NCBI GenBank assembly: GCA_034336665.1 | Contig: CM067576.1 | Coordinates: 15,863,385-15,927,384 of the forward strand | Origin: Luscinia megarhynchos | Taxonomy: Eukaryota > Chordata > Aves > Passeriformes > Turdidae | Direction: 5' to 3' | Length of the DNA stretch: 64,000 nt | In this document: piece after piece, positions 1-13,869 of the stretch | How the letters are laid out: the number at the start of each line of letters is the position of its first letter | Numbering within the stretch: position 1 is the first letter of the stretch | Program-made: the position numbers and the translations under genes | The notes under the pieces: generated by a model | What the model saw: the letters and a program-made list of their open reading frames with translations, nothing else | Databases searched by the model: none | Told to the model about the DNA's origin: nothing

Positions 1-339
1 GGTGGCTGGAATCATAATTAGGCTCACACATGCCTGAGTGGCTGGCTTGGCTGCACCAAAACTGCACAGACAGAATGCACAGCACAGCTCTGACCAGAAT
101 AAATGCTTTACCACATTGAACTGACCTTGTGCAGCATGCTATGGAATCAATATTGGTAGCATATACATTAATTTTCCATTAGCTCTGGATATGGGAATGC
201 TGTACTCTCTACTCTCCTGGGCTCATTCTCCTCTCTGGGGATCCCTAGAGAGATCCCTGGAGGGTCCAGTGTCACCACTCTGCATTTGCAGGGTCGGGGG
301 GGTGTTTGTATCCAAGCATTTACAGAGAAAAATAACCCT

Positions 340-845
340 GCCCTGGGCTCATCCCAGAGTGTGGCCATCAAGGGAGGGGATTGTGTCCCCTGTGCTGAGG
401 TGAGACCCCACCTGCAGAGCTGCCCCAGCACAGGGAGGAGCTGGAGCTGCTGCAGCCAGGCCAGAGGAGGCTCCAGGATGAGCAGCTCTGCTGGGAGGAA
501 AGGCTGGGAGAGCTGGGATTGTTCACCTGGGCAGGAGAAGCTTTTTTGGGGTGACCCCCGTGTGGCCTTGCAGGAGGGAGCTGAAGGGAGCTGACAAGAA
601 AGATGGAGAGGCACAATTTACAAGGGCCTGGAGTCACAGGACAAGGAAAATGGCTTCAAACTAGGAGATTGTCAGTTTAGATTATATGTTAGGAAAAAAA
701 TCTTTCCCTGTGAGCCTGGCACAGGCTGGAAGGGATTTGGAGCAACCTGGTCTAGTGGAATGTGTCCCTGCCCATAACAGAGGGGTGGAACTAGATCATA
801 TTTAAGGCCCTTTCCAACTCAAACCATTCTATGATTCTATATATA
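340..845 (+). mobile_element. CR1 LINE 3' fragment
   Basis: The stretch reads like the 3' end of an avian CR1 retrotransposon in sense orientation. It holds the purine-rich block around 430-520, the phrase about tagged insertion of a group ending in 'gcaacctggtctagtgga' near 743, the 'ggtggaactagatcatattt' block near 785 and the terminal short repeat 'attctatgattctat' at 826-840. These blocks and their order are known from bird CR1 families. The 5' boundary is uncertain. No open reading frame of the element survives. Confidence 0.85.
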
Positions 846-3800
846 AGAATCTGGGACATGGTTATGTTGTTGTACAGAATACTTCAATATCCACTGTCAG
901 TGATAATACTTCTTATGCATCATGAAAATCTGATTTTTCAAAGTGATTCTACTCTGGTGACATTAGGCACCTACTTCTAGAATATTTGTAGTTCAGGTGG
1001 CTTAGGCTGACGTAGGGAGCTAATGAATGAAATCCTTCAGCATGAAGTGCCACTGAATTCTCTCAGCCACACGGTGAGAAGAACAGATCTTACACTGCAC
1101 CATGGATTCCCTTTCAAATCCCAGAACAGCCTCCATGAAATCACTCTGACACAGGTATTAACATCAAAACATGACAGAGATGGTGATGAAGTAAACATCT
1201 CTCAGAACACCACACAGCTGGAAAATATTAAAAGTGTTTGCCTGCCAGTGGTGCCCAGAGCTGTGTCACTGTTGTCTGCAAAAAGACAGCAAGTGACTCA
1301 TCCACATTTAGGAGCTGATGTCTGAAGCATATTACAAAGCAGGCATGCTAGGCTTGGAAACTAGATTTTAAAACCTTGACAGAGGGTTAGAAATACTAAG
1401 CTGGCCTTCATGCCAAATAGAGCAGCCCTAAGTCTGTGTCACTCCCATTCCTCACCTCCCTTGTTCCTTCATTATGGTGGGAAGCAGGAATCCTGAAGAG
1501 ATAATCCCATTTATGCTGCCAGGTGGGAAATGTTATCCTGCAGGCACTCCATGGCAACAGGCTCAGAAATGGGGTGTTGGGCACACCTATGGGGCACAGT
1601 GTTGGGTGAAGAGTGACAATATCACCAGCATGCCACCCCAGCAGGAGTCACACCTGAACCTGAACCAAATGTGAGACGCTGCAGGGCTCCCTGGGAGCTC
1701 AGCAGTGGGTGCTGCATCAGTGCCAGGGTTACCTGTGGTTTGAGGCTGAGCACTGAGATGGGGTAACTTCAGAGCTGGCCCTGGCAGCCCCGTTCCAGAT
1801 CCTTTGGCGATATTTTATGGACACCTCAAGGGTCTTGGCACCACTTGAGCTGCACTGAAGAGAATTAGAAAGTCTTGCCCATGAATTACAGGAATGATGC
1901 TGCACAACAAGGCTGACAAATGTGGTAATTGTTAAAACACATCAATCACAGCCATGCCAGACTTTTAATCCCTCAATAGTTTTCCTATTAGATAAATCCT
2001 TCAGCTTTTCTGTGGCTCAAATTCTACTTAGTGCAGCTTCAGTGTGAGTTATGTGTGTGGTTCTGGGGGAAGCTAGACTGAAAATATCATAACTAAGTCC
2101 CTAGTGTATCTCAGCCCCCATCAAGGGAAGCATGAATCACTCCCTACCTTGAAGAACTTCCTTCTGTAGATGTTTGAAAGAATCCAGCCTGAAGTCTCTT
2201 AGCTGTGATGTGCTGAGCAATTACAAATCTAATCAACTCTATATACTAGGACTCAAAGCCTTCCATACATTCCCACATGTATCCCCAAACTATCTACACT
2301 GTTCAAGGCTTTACTGACTGATGTCTAACTTCCTCATCATCACCTGTGTGCAAACAGCCTTAGGCTCAGTGAGGACCCAGGATCTTGTTCCATGGGCTGG
2401 CACAAGAGGCTCAGGACCTGTCTACAGCAGCTTTTTCGACCTGGCTCTTCCCAGATGCTCTGAACTCCAGCTGTGTGCAGTTTCATCCAGCACCAGGGCC
2501 ACATGGTGACAGGATAAGGGGCTTAACTCTGCTGAACTTGGTCTCACCCTTCACCTTCAGTATAGAAGTTTCCCGAGGTGTATGCTAGATAAGAAACAAG
2601 CCTAAAATAATGAAAAATCTAGCCTAAAATCTGCTTGTCTTCTTACATGCTTAAAAGGGGATTATGCAACACTTAGGTACTGACATGGGAGGAAGTGATC
2701 CACAAAGCTCCTAATGGGTGTTTACACAATAAAGAGGATCTGCCAAACCCCAAGGGTGTGTAAATTGTGTTTGTCCAGCTACTTGTAGACTCAGAAAGTT
2801 CTTTGTACAAATATAAGCAGCCACCAAGCATCACAAAAGCTACCCTAATCTTTCCAAAGTCACATGTAACAATCTCTTGTTAATCTACTTTAGTGCAGCC
2901 ACAATATAAACACAATCCTGAAGATGAGCTGCATCTTTCCCTGAAGGATGACTGCATTGAAAATGGCAGGCACAAGTACCTCCTTCTGTTCTCAAGGAAC
3001 AAATGACACAAAAAGGTGAAACCAGTTTTATTTTATCTTCAGGCTCCTTTCACATGCACAGAGTGGGTCTCAGCTGGCCACATTGAGTCAGATTCTGACC
3101 AGCAGCACAAGCAAAGAGATATTTATTGGCTAGAAAGTGATAAAAGGGTTATTCTTTCACAACATTAGAAGGTACCAGAGATTCAAAGTGTGACAGGTCA
3201 GTCCAGGTCACTAAATGCACTTACTTTCAGTCACAGGGAGTGGCTGGTCTGCTTACAGAGCTGGCTAATGGCCCCCTGGGTCAAGCAGGCTTTCACAAAT
3301 GCACAGCCCATAACATCTTTAAAGCTGTCAAATATGCTCTTGGGCTCATGGCAGGAACTGCTGACCTGTGAGCTGTATTGCTCTATTTCTTTTAGTATCT
3401 AAGAAAAATTAAAATTCCTATGAAGCATCTTAATTTAGGCCCTTATTGTGCCCTGCTGGGCTCCTCTGTGAACCTGTCAGGCCATGTAGGTTCATTCATT
3501 AATTAATATGCACACAGGCTCCTGCAAAGCAGCCTGGAAGTAACAGGATATTGCAGTGCTGTAATGCCAAAGCCTTCCCAGCCTGATCAGTATTGATGGT
3601 GCAGTTAGTTCTGCACTGATCAGCTTCCAGAGCAGAGCCCCCACAGCAAGTGAGTTCTGTGGTGAAGCACTGCTGCCACCGTGGCTGCCAGAACTGTGCA
3701 GCTGTGTGAGATCATAAATAGGTCACAGGCAGACTGCAGGTGTGTGTGCAGCCCAGATGTTGCACTGTGCAGTGAGCACTTCCAGGAGGGCTGCACACCC

Positions 3801-5389
3801 CACTGGGTAATTTCTGTTATGCAGAGACTTTTCCTTCCCCTGCACAGAGATTTGTACAAAAATCTCTTAAACCCCAGGGGCATTACCCATGCTTCCTGAC
3901 CTCAGTGTGTGAGGACATGTGTGCACTGCTCCATATGTGTTTATATTGTTGGGCTTTGGGCTGCTGGTACCTGCTCAGTGTGAAGCCATAGGGCTGGCTC
4001 CAAAATCCATACATGCAGCTAATCAATGGCAGCATTATGGTGGCAAATGGGATAAATGACCTGATGCCTTGAGTTTTAGCTTTTATATTTTTCACACTCT
4101 CTGCTGCTTGGTGTTTGACTCTGAAAGTCCATATTGGGTGTTGGTGGGTTCTCCTTGCAGGGTTGGACAGGACAGTCCCTTCCCAGCTAAAGAATCAAGG
4201 ACAACCAGGACCCAAAAAGCAGGAACAACAGCAAAGAGAAAGGGGCAAGCCAGGGGGCTGAGACTTCATAGCCTGGGGCTGTGCTTGGATAATTGACCCC
4301 AATGTGGAGACGAACCAAAACTTATAAAAGTGCAAAACTGGTGACCAGGATCCATCTGGGATTTGATTTGGGTGTAGCCCCAGCCGAGCTCTTGCACTGC
4401 CCAAGGAGTTTTCTTTCAAAAAATACAAATTTTATTCTTTTTGCTCTGTCTAGTCTCTGTTCCAGGTCAGCCTTTCCTGGCATCAACAGGGTAAATAATG
4501 ATTTGGTTCATCCCATTCTGAAAGATCCCAAGTTTCTTCCCACCTGTGCAGCCGGGTGAGGTCATTTCCTCTGCTCTGGTAAGTTAGCTCAACCATGAGT
4601 CCTGTGGCCTTTTTTAAATGCAGGGAGGAAACTCCACCTTCCTGCATTTTCTGTGTACTTCCTTCTCCTCCCCTGCTCCAGCTCCCCTAAAGGGCAAGAC
4701 TGGATTTCTGCCCATGTCTAGACACACATTTAAAATAAAAAAACTGTGCAAACACTTCCTGTCTAAGTCCATCAGGTTGACTTCTCTTCTGTTCTCCTTC
4801 CCACCCATCTACCCCAAGTTCTGTCCCAGAAAACTCATTAAAATGCTTTGAAATGCCATGTCCCTCCTTCCTGGCAACAGATGGCTCATGGATTTTTAGC
4901 CACTTGTAAATCTGAGTGGCCAATGGCTGACACAAAACAAGTCAAGCATCCCTAAACTCCTCTAACCAGCGTCCCAATCCTTCCCTAGCAACACTTACAC
5001 ATTCAGGACAATCCCAGCTGACATGCTCAGCATAAGCTCCCGTGGTTCATTCAGTGCCTGGTCCAAAGCCCTTTCCAATCCCTGGCTGTTGTGGATGTGA
5101 TTCCTCTAGTCAGACACATGACCTACATTCCTGATCATGTAAAATAATGCTTTTGGATGTCATAGAGGAGATGTGTCTCAGTTGCTCTCCACCTTCCAAA
5201 CCAGTTGAGCTCAGTCTGTGTGATTGATCTAAGTGTCTCATTTCTGATAGTATGTGCATGTTTTCCCTTAAATAATTTTGTATCTTCTTATACAGTGGTC
5301 ATTTAGCAGTGTTTGGTGAAGAAGAAATCCCCTGCAGACTTCAGAAAATCCCCAAAATTCACACTGGTCACTTTCTATCTATTGTAAGA
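846..5389. other. AT-rich intergenic DNA, no gene seen
   Basis: All open frames here are short (at most about 100 codons), have ordinary AT-rich composition, and none resembles a protein family I know. I saw no RNA gene, no CpG-rich promoter patch and no long repeat. Old transposon debris too degraded to recognise by eye is possible. Confidence 0.6.
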
Positions 5390-5466
5390 TATTTTGTAGG
5401 CAGAATCTTTCAATCACCCTTATGGGTGCCATCCAACTCAGGATATTCAATGATTCTTTGATTACA
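5390..5466 (+). mobile_element. CR1 LINE 3' tip
   Basis: A short sense-strand remnant of the CR1 3' terminus: the 'ccatccaactcaggatatt' block near 5429 followed by 'atgattctttgatta', the degenerate form of the 8-base terminal repeat of CR1. Only about 80 bases are recognisable. Confidence 0.6.
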
Positions 5467-5828
5467 GCTTTATTATATATATTTATCATCACTGTTGTGG
5501 AAAACTAAGGCACAGAAATTGTTTGGGTTTTTTGTAAACACACTTTTCTATATAAATCAGGCCAATGAGTAATTTAAAATTGCATTGGATTTATTTGACA
5601 AGACACATTTTTCATAAAACCATGGTTTTGCTTCTTACTGTTTATTTACCATTCCAATATTTTATCTTTTTTTTTCTCACACAAATTTCAGCCTCTTTGC
5701 CTGCCAATTTAGCAAAGTAGCTTGGTCTTTTTCATAGGTCTCTCTCCAGAGTTCCAAGAGGTGTTAAAAATACTCAGTCACTGAAGGGACCTGAGCCAAT
5801 TCTCATATTGTACTTGAATGAAGATAAA

Positions 5829-6240
5829 GAATCATAGAACGGATCACAAAATGATTTGGGTTGGAAGGAACTTTTAAGCCCATCCAGTTCCAAATCCATG
5901 CCATGGCAGGGACACCTCCCACTGTCCCAGGCTGCTCCAAGTCCCATCCAGCCTGGCCTTGGGCACTGCCAGGGATCCAGGGGCAGCCACAGCTGCTCTG
6001 GGCACCTGTGCCAGCCCTGCCCACCCTGCCAGGGGGAATTTCTTCCATCTATCTAACCTAAATTTCCCCACTTTCAGTTTGAACCCACTCTTTCTTGTCA
6101 GGTTCTGATGAAGAATCCCTCTCTGGATTCTTTGTAGACCCTTTCTCACATTGGATGGCTGCTATTAGATTTCCATGCATCCTTCTCTTCTCCAGGCTGA
6201 ACAGCCCCAAATTTCTCAGCTTTTCATTACACCAAAGGTC
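5829..6240 (-). mobile_element. CR1 LINE 3' fragment, antisense
   Basis: An antisense CR1 copy starts with 'gaatcatagaacggatcac' and 'gggttggaaggaac', runs through 'aggctgctccaag' and 'cagcctggccttgggcac', and continues to the 'aggctgaacagcccc' block near 6195. That order is the standard reverse complement of the CR1 3' region. It is fairly well preserved, so younger than most copies in this window. Confidence 0.9.
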
Positions 6241-7400
6241 TATTTTGTACTTCACAAATAAGAACAACCATTTTAGATGAAGCCCATGGGCCAATACTTT
6301 GATAAAATAACAATCACTACTGAAAATCCATGCACAGCACATAAGAAACCTGTCTAGAAATGTTCTCATTTCTTGCAGTCATTTTTGGCAGATATTATCT
6401 AGCAATTTCTCATTCCCTTCAATGTTCTCACAGCTTCTCAGGGCCTGTTTCATATCTAATAAAATCACCCTTTTATTAACAGTGGGGTGTACTGAAGCTT
6501 GGACTCTGATGAAATCTTTTACTAGGGCCACACTGACGTGTAATGATCAAAATAATGCTACTGAAAACTGCAATTTAGTGTAAGATAGAGAAATGTCACA
6601 AATTTAATTGTCAAGGCCATGTACAAACAGAGTCCTAAATCCTACTTTCAAGCAGCTCCTTCCACAGTTCCCTGGTGCAAAAGACTAGAAATTTTGCAGT
6701 GGTTTTTTTCAATTGCTCACATAATCAGTACAGGTCTTGTGAACTGTTTCCTTTAATAAGAAATTGCATACATGACACACTTTCTCTTTTTTTCTCTAGA
6801 GCCCTGATAGTCCTATTCTCAGAAAATAGTCTCAGAGAAAGTATCAAAAATAATTAAAAAAGAATTGGAGCTTTTGGCACATGAAAAATGTGGGAGAGAG
6901 TTGTAGATAAAATAGCTTTTCTGTAAAAACAGGTATTGAAAAAAGGTATTGATTTTTGAACTATGAATGTTTCATTTCACCATTTTCAGCTCTTTGAGAT
7001 GTGGCAGTTCACATTTTTCTGGCTGACTGGCAACTTAGGACAGCCCCCTCAAAATGGAGACGCGCTGTCAAGTTTGCCTTCTGTGTGACAAGGACAAGCA
7101 GGAAATAAAACAGAAATACCAGAAATAAAACAGGAATTTGATCATGCAGTGGGAAAAAGGCACAAGATCTTTCATCAACCTCTAGTTTTTAACAGTAATG
7201 AAATGTAGCATGCCACTATAAAAGCTGGGGGCAAGTTTGACTTTGCTGACAAGTTTTGGAAAAAGTGGATTATTACATACACTTCTTTTTGCTGTCAGTA
7301 CAAGACATTTTCTGCTGCAGCTACATAGCTGAGCATCTTCCTCAAATACATCCAACAAGGTCACTGTGACCATTCTTTTCCTCTGCTAAAATGTGAATGG

Positions 7401-7470
7401 GTAATAAATATAAATAGATATACAAATATAAATAAATATAAATAATATTATTATAAATATAAATAAATGA
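7401..7470. repeat. AT-rich simple repeat (TAAATA-like)
   Basis: About 70 bases made almost only of 'ataaata' variants with occasional G or C. It is simple low-complexity sequence, with no open frame. Confidence 0.85.
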
Positions 7471-9336
7471 GTATTCACATGAGCCTGTGAATAAGGCATT
7501 ATTCTCAAGGCATTAGCAGGCACTACTCCTTTTCCAGCTGAGTAATTTTAATAACAAAGTGTTTGTTCTTTGGATATGCGTGCTTGTGGTGTTACTGCTA
7601 CAAGTGGTGTTACTGCTGTTACAGAAATTGTCCAGAACTGCAATATTTTAGTAGCTGTCTGCTTAAGAAGTCCAGAAGACTGAGTGGGGCCTGATTAAAC
7701 CTTATCCTTACAGCTGGAAAAGTATTTAGGATTTCCTTTGTTGCATTGGAGATGCTCTCTCATTTGTTAGGAGTGCTGGCCTTTTCTGTCCTTTACTCAT
7801 TTCTGTTCTAATTTTTCCCAGTAATGACTCAGAGAATTCTTATCAATAAAGCACCAGCACTCTGATGCAGAAAAAATCAAGAAGTGTTTGGTGTTAATTA
7901 GGATCCTTATTATGCAAAATATATTTCCTTCAAGAAATCAGATGTTTTCTTTCCTTGTGAAAAATTTTAGGAAAGCATTTCTAAGGTGGGACCTCACATA
8001 GCTGGATGTTGGTCTAAATGCTGACTTTTGAGCTCTTTTTTTCCTGAACAGTACTAGGTAACAAAATCTTAGATGTTTTTGAAGACTCAGTGTAAAAGAA
8101 AATCCCTTGTTTTCAAATATGTGAAATGTCATCCATGTTTTCTTAGCCCCCAGTGCTGCAAACTGTCATAAATAGTTTTACTCCTAAACACAAGTGTGAA
8201 ATTATTCTGTTGAAGACTTAGCAGACATTCCAGATGAGGCTCTTCATTTTTTTCTGTAAGTCTTGTTTAAACACCACTGAACTTTTATGCTCATTTTAAA
8301 GCAAACACAGAAGTCTCACTGAAAAACAACTAGACTAAGAGCTGCTAATCCAAACAGAGCAGCTTGAAGAATTAAATTTTTTAAATTGTAAATAAGGCTA
8401 CAGTTTTTTCCTTAGTATAATGAGTACTTGTATTTTTAGACAAGGCTCTTTCTGAAGAAGATGAGGCTCTCAAAAAATTCTCTACCGAGTTGGAAACCTG
8501 TTGCACCCCTGAAAGTAGGAATTCCACAGGCAGGATATAATTAATACCTCTTTATTTTGAATTTAAACACGAAGACATTCATATTGCACAACTATCAAAC
8601 AGTGGATAAACATTTTTGTGCCTGGTGTCCCAGTAAAAGCAATAAAGGCATTGCCAGGAACAGGTCACAGGCTTTATATGAATTGTGCCAAACTGCAATC
8701 CTTCCTACAAGAAACTTGTGTGAACTTCAGGTGGGGTCTTCAGCTAAATACACAATTTAAACATAGGATAGCACTGAAGGCCTTGAAAAATTTAAAGGAG
8801 ACCCCCAGCAATAAACTGGGGGTTTATTTTTGATCACTGCTGGTCAGACACTGGTGATTAAACACACCCTGAAAAACTGGGAAAGGGCTGTTGCTGTGAG
8901 GTGGTGGGGGCAGCAAGTGCAGCAGTTGATCAAGAGATTAAAAAAGAAAAAAGAAAAAAACCCACATAAAGGCTAACACCAACCAAGAAACAAATCACAG
9001 GCCAAGACACATTTAGTAGCCTGGGGAAGTAACACCCCCAGCATGCTGCAGTGAGCAAGTGAATGGCTTAGAACTGTCTAGAAAATTAAACACTTAGAAA
9101 AGGAGAAAACATCGAATTTGTGGGTTGTGAAGAAAGGAGGGATTATTTCTCAAAACTGGTCACCACCTCATGGACTGAGATCATCAGGAACTGAAGCTCT
9201 TTTTCCTGCCTATGTGACACCCTGTCCATGGCATTGACCACTTACAGCTAAATCAGAATAAGGTTGTTAAAATAGCCTGTGTGATTATGTACTGATGGGT
9301 ATTAACAGTAAGTATCAACAAATATTCATTTTGTAT

Positions 9337-9396
9337 GTTGTTAATATCTAACAAATCAAGTGGGGTTGATTTTTGGAATTTAAAGCTGCCTTTGTT
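9337..9396 (+). repeat. Short direct repeat, copy 1
   Basis: The 60 bases match 10231-10290 at roughly 85 percent by eye, with shared strings such as 'aaatcaagtg' and 'aatttaaagct'. Flanks on either side do not align. The two copies lie 894 bases apart in the same orientation. The source is unknown; fragments of one dispersed repeat are the simplest explanation. Confidence 0.6.
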
Positions 9397-10230
9397 TTCT
9401 TGTCCTCTCAAAGTTCCTGTGGCAGCAGTCTCCTTTTCCCTAATTAGTGCAGTTGTAGTCAGATACAGCATGGTAATGTGCCTACTGAGGAATTTTATTA
9501 TTGTTAGAGAAGGAATAAAATAGCTAATATTTAATATTATATCAAGTGTTTATGTATTTCATGTTAGACAGGAGAAATGGGAAGTGTGTGGACAAGATTT
9601 ACAAAGTCCAGTGAGACTCATCTCACCTAATCTGAGAAGTCTGCATCACAGATATCTGCATCTGATCTAATCTTCAAGTCACCTTTCATATCCATTGGAG
9701 GGAAATAAATTCTTCTGAAATTCTAGTCATTTGTCCTATCTCTGAGTGAGATGAGGTGACCCTTGAAAGGCCTATTTCTGTCTCTTTGTCAAGAGAGCCC
9801 AGACAGTGAGCTCCAAGGTGACAGTCTGCCCCACGAACATCTCCATTTTGACAGGGGAATCTCACCCTTTGGCTATTGGGGAATGTCTGCTCCTGGAAGC
9901 TTGTCTAGCCAGAGGTTCCTCTTCTGTCTCTTCACAGGGGAAAGCTACTAAAATATTGATTTCGACAGAGCAAGAAAGCCCAGCAAAATTACTTTTTGTC
10001 ATTTCTAATCTTCTTCAAGCAGTTCAGTTTTTGGAGTCATGTAGATATTGATTAGTCATTAATAAGTCCTGAGTGAGTAAGTTAAATGAGTTGTGGGGGG
10101 TTTTTCCCAGTCTCCCTTCTCCCTAAACCTTGCCACACCCTGCTCTGCTCCCCGGTTTGAATCCCATGAGATTATTGTTTGAGTGTGGGAGGAATGCAGG
10201 TTTCTAGGTTGATGAAAAGATTAACAGGTT

Positions 10231-10290
10231 ATTGTTAACATCAAGCAAATCAAGTGAGATTGATTTTTAGAATTTAAAGCTTCCCTTGTT
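10231..10290 (+). repeat. Short direct repeat, copy 2
   Basis: Partner of the copy at 9337-9396, same orientation, with several substitutions and no obvious indel inside the aligned block. Confidence 0.6.
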
Positions 10291-11689
10291 GCTTTGGATT
10301 CCTAATTCTAAAACTAGAAATATTCTGGGGAGCCAGGGATGATGACAACACAATTTTTACAGGGTAAAGGGAGAGGATGACTAATGGGATGAAATCCAGG
10401 CTCTTCTAGAGATCACTATCTTCTAATGTAGGACAAACAGGTACAGAAAGAGGCAGAGCTGGAAAACTGGTTGTAGGGATTCAGGGAACAATGGAAAAGC
10501 CAGAAATGAGGCAGTGTAACTTCTGAGTCTGAGATTTCCTATCCTCATGATTGAAAAGCAATTGCTGACTGAACAGGCTGGACCTCAAGAGATGCAGACA
10601 GGAAGATTGCAGTGGAGGAAACCTGCAATAAGTCTGATCTCTGCAACAGGTCTTGTTCCTTCCCCAGGATCTTTTGACTGCTGTGAGCCCAGCACCACCC
10701 TGCATTCTACAAAGCTGCTGCATCCAAGGCTTTATGCCACAGGAGATGATTTGGGAAGCAGTGGGGAAAAGGACCACTACAACTGGCCAAAAAATACACA
10801 AAAGACAAAAAAACACACTAAAAGGAAAAATATTTGCCACCAGCTTCAAGCCTGTTGGAAGAAGACAACACAGATATGTAGGAGTGTACCTGTCATAGTG
10901 GCTGCTCTTGGGAGCACATGTGCTTGCATTTGCACTAAAATAGCTCCCAGACAGAGGAAGAAATAAATTTAAAGTGACAGCTGCTCGAATTCAAGGTCTA
11001 GTAAAGACTCTAGGGATGTATTCTTCTGCAGACTGCAGACAGATTAAAGGCAAGGAACAAACACAAGTGGTTTACACTGGCTGCATGTTGCTGACTCAAT
11101 GGAAAAAAAAAGTTATGTCCCTTTTGCATGTATTTCAGCACCACCATCTCCCCAACCTGTTGGACAAACTAGGAACATGGTTCAAAATGCCCCCATTTGC
11201 TTTAAATCTAAATTATGGTAAGCATGACATGAAGGTACAGATAGTAAAAGACACAAAATACTGTAGAACATTTTCTCCCTCCTTCTTTTTTCTTCTCAGT
11301 CACCAGGCTTTGGATTCCCTGAGCAATTCCAGCTCCTGGAGCAGAGTGTCCCAGTCTGCCTTTCCCAGGACACCTGAGCTAAATCCACAGATTTTTGCAG
11401 ATCTGTGTTCTTCTGCTCTTATCTTCCAAATGCACTGTGGCTCTGTTATCATGTCAGAGTGAAAAGAGCACAACCCAACCTGTCCCACTCTTATTCCTGA
11501 GATTCTGCTGGTTTTCTCTGAATTGATAGTTTTAAATACAAGGTGAAAGTGGAAAACCTTGGGGTGGAACCAAGTGATTGTTCCTTGATGTAATAAAGTT
11601 GGCTACCTTGCTAGTACAGCATTAAACACCAATCCTTTCCTACCTAGGCTCAGAGGAAAGGACAAAATTGTTATTAAAGGGGTTTCCTT

Positions 11690-11823
11690 GTTTTTTTGGT
11701 GGGTTTTTTTTGGTGCTTTTTATGATGGTTGAGGTTTTTGTAGTTATTGTTATTGGTTTTTTGGTTTTTTTGGTTTGGTTGGGGTTTTTTGCTGTTGTTG
11801 GTTTGTCTTTTTTTTTTTTTTTT
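11690..11823. repeat. T/G-rich low-complexity tract
   Basis: A run of T tracts broken by GG and GGG, closing with about 16 consecutive T. The frame reads as hydrophobic F/V/G-rich peptide (11668-11895), which is a by-product of composition and not a membrane protein. Confidence 0.85.
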
Positions 11824-13869
11824 CCAGTAGTAGGGAAAAAGCATTTTTATTTCCTTTGTTCCTACTGGATAGCTGAGACCTTTGAAAGCACTTGATGAGG
11901 TACCCTTCTTCTCACAAGCTTAAAACAATGGAGACATAAAATTCTGAGCTACTCAGTCATTGACTGCTACAGCAATTTAACTGGCTTATATTTGGGGCAG
12001 CTTGTTCTAGAATACTTTATGCACCTTTGGTTCAGGTTGCTTTGTAATTCTTGGGATTTGGGTTTTGTTGGGGTTTTTTTCCTCATAGATCCATTTTATT
12101 ATAAGTCTTAAGTCTGCATTAACAATATTTTCTTGCATCTCTATCCTAGTGTAACAATAACTGGTGGATGTTATTTCTTTCCTATTATCTCATAGGTTTT
12201 GTGTTTTGGTTGCTGCATCATGTGTGCATTGGAGGTACAGGTCTCTCACCTTACAGTGTGCATCACTGCTTGCCTGTTAAAATAATGCACAAAAATGAGA
12301 ACTGGGGTTTTGAAAGAAGTTCAAGCAATTATTAATCCTTCAGAAAGAAAACATTATTGATCCTTCAGAAGGAAAATATGGAATATATTTTGAAATTCTA
12401 ACTTTTACAGGCGTGAAACAACACAAGACCCAGAAACAGACAAGTGAATAATTATGAAAATTTTAAAATGCAAAGTCATGATCACAGCTCAGTACAAGCA
12501 TATTATTTATCTGTTTATTTAAATTTAATTTACTCAAAACGCTTAACTTGGATCACTGGACAGTTTTATACGTTTGTTAAATGTAAAATTCCAGCAAACT
12601 TTCTGTCCTTAAAAATACCTTATTCTTCTGCAAATCTAAAGCTCCTAAGCTCAGCATAATTAAACCCACAAACCACATTATATGTTGACAGATTACATTA
12701 TGTCTTTTCATATCTAGGAAGGAGGTGAATTCAACATGCTTGTCACCAAAAGAAAATATCAGGCCAATATCAGGGTTTCTGTCATTTGAAAAGGTTGTTG
12801 TGTGCCAAAGCAGCTCAGGAACTAGGAATTCACTCAGTGTCACATGGGGAGAAAGAAGATTTCCAAGGAAAAAGCACAAAGTGATCTTCATAAATAAAAA
12901 GCAATATATTTAAATTTTCAAATGGGAAAACATTGCACTTCAGAATTCAGGTATGCAGTGGTCTGTGGGTAATACCTGAAAAAAGAATTTTGGAAATTAG
13001 TGTCAAAAATCCTGTAGCAAGCTGCTGACAGTCACAGGCTGCTCTAGCAGGATCTGTCCTGTAATAATTTACTTTTGTATTCTGTTCTGGTCCATAATGA
13101 AATGTTGTCATCGAATAGTGCTGCTAATGACCCTTGTCAGCATGTGTGTAAATAACAAATTATATTAGAGATGGTTGGAATACACTTCAAACACTTCAGC
13201 AAGCCTCTCACAGGAATTCCTGCTAAGTCTGCAATGGAAATGCTGATCAGTGTGAGCTCAGAGGCACAGCCTGGTCCAGCAGCATAACATACAGAGTGCC
13301 TGTAAAAATGACAGTGAAGATGCAAGAGATGACCAAATGTTTTCCTACCTCACCTGAAACTTTAAATCCATGCAGATCCTATCCCTGACACACCAGGTAA
13401 AACTGTTATTAAGGGATGTTAGTAACTCTCCAGTTAGCCTCTTCCAGAGCTTTACCATCCTGAGAGTGGCAAGTGTTTCTGGGGAGTAATGTAAATCCTC
13501 TTTGTTGCAAATTAAGCAGATTAGTTCTTGTCCACCTCCAGAGGACACAGAGAACAATTGATCACTGTCTTTGTTGCAATAAACTTTGATAAATGGGAAG
13601 ACTCTTCTCACCTTTCCCCAGCCTCCTTATGTATCATCTAAACAAATCTTCAGGACTGTGATTTTGGGGAAAAAACCTTCTCTTTCTTGCTCTCTGTTGG
13701 ATATTCTTTATGTTCTTGCTTCTTTAAATGCAGTACTCACAGCAGGAGTCAAGCTCTCACTAGTAACAAGTAGAGCAGAATAATTACCTCCCTTGTCTTA
13801 CACACAGCACTTCTGATAATATACTCCAGAATGAGATTTTCTGGTTTTTTGAAAGTGCCATCTTATGGT

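Larger units (their letters stand above)
6241..13869. other. Gene-free AT-rich intergenic DNA
   Basis: Nothing here supports a gene. The longest open frames (10547-10966, 139 codons; 10974-11462, 162 codons) have no recognisable domain, no homopolymer-free coding bias and no matching upstream or downstream exon signals. The region includes the AT-rich repeat at 7401-7470, a short direct-repeat pair (9337-9396, 10231-10290), an A-rich run near 8939-8968, a T/G-rich tract at 11690-11823 and a 25-base tandem duplicate at about 12329-12377. Confidence 0.6.

Noticed and set aside
10547..11462. Two + strand open frames (139 and 162 codons) as possible genes
   Set aside because: No domain, no signal peptide, no coding-like composition and no promoter-like GC change; chance frames in AT-rich DNA.
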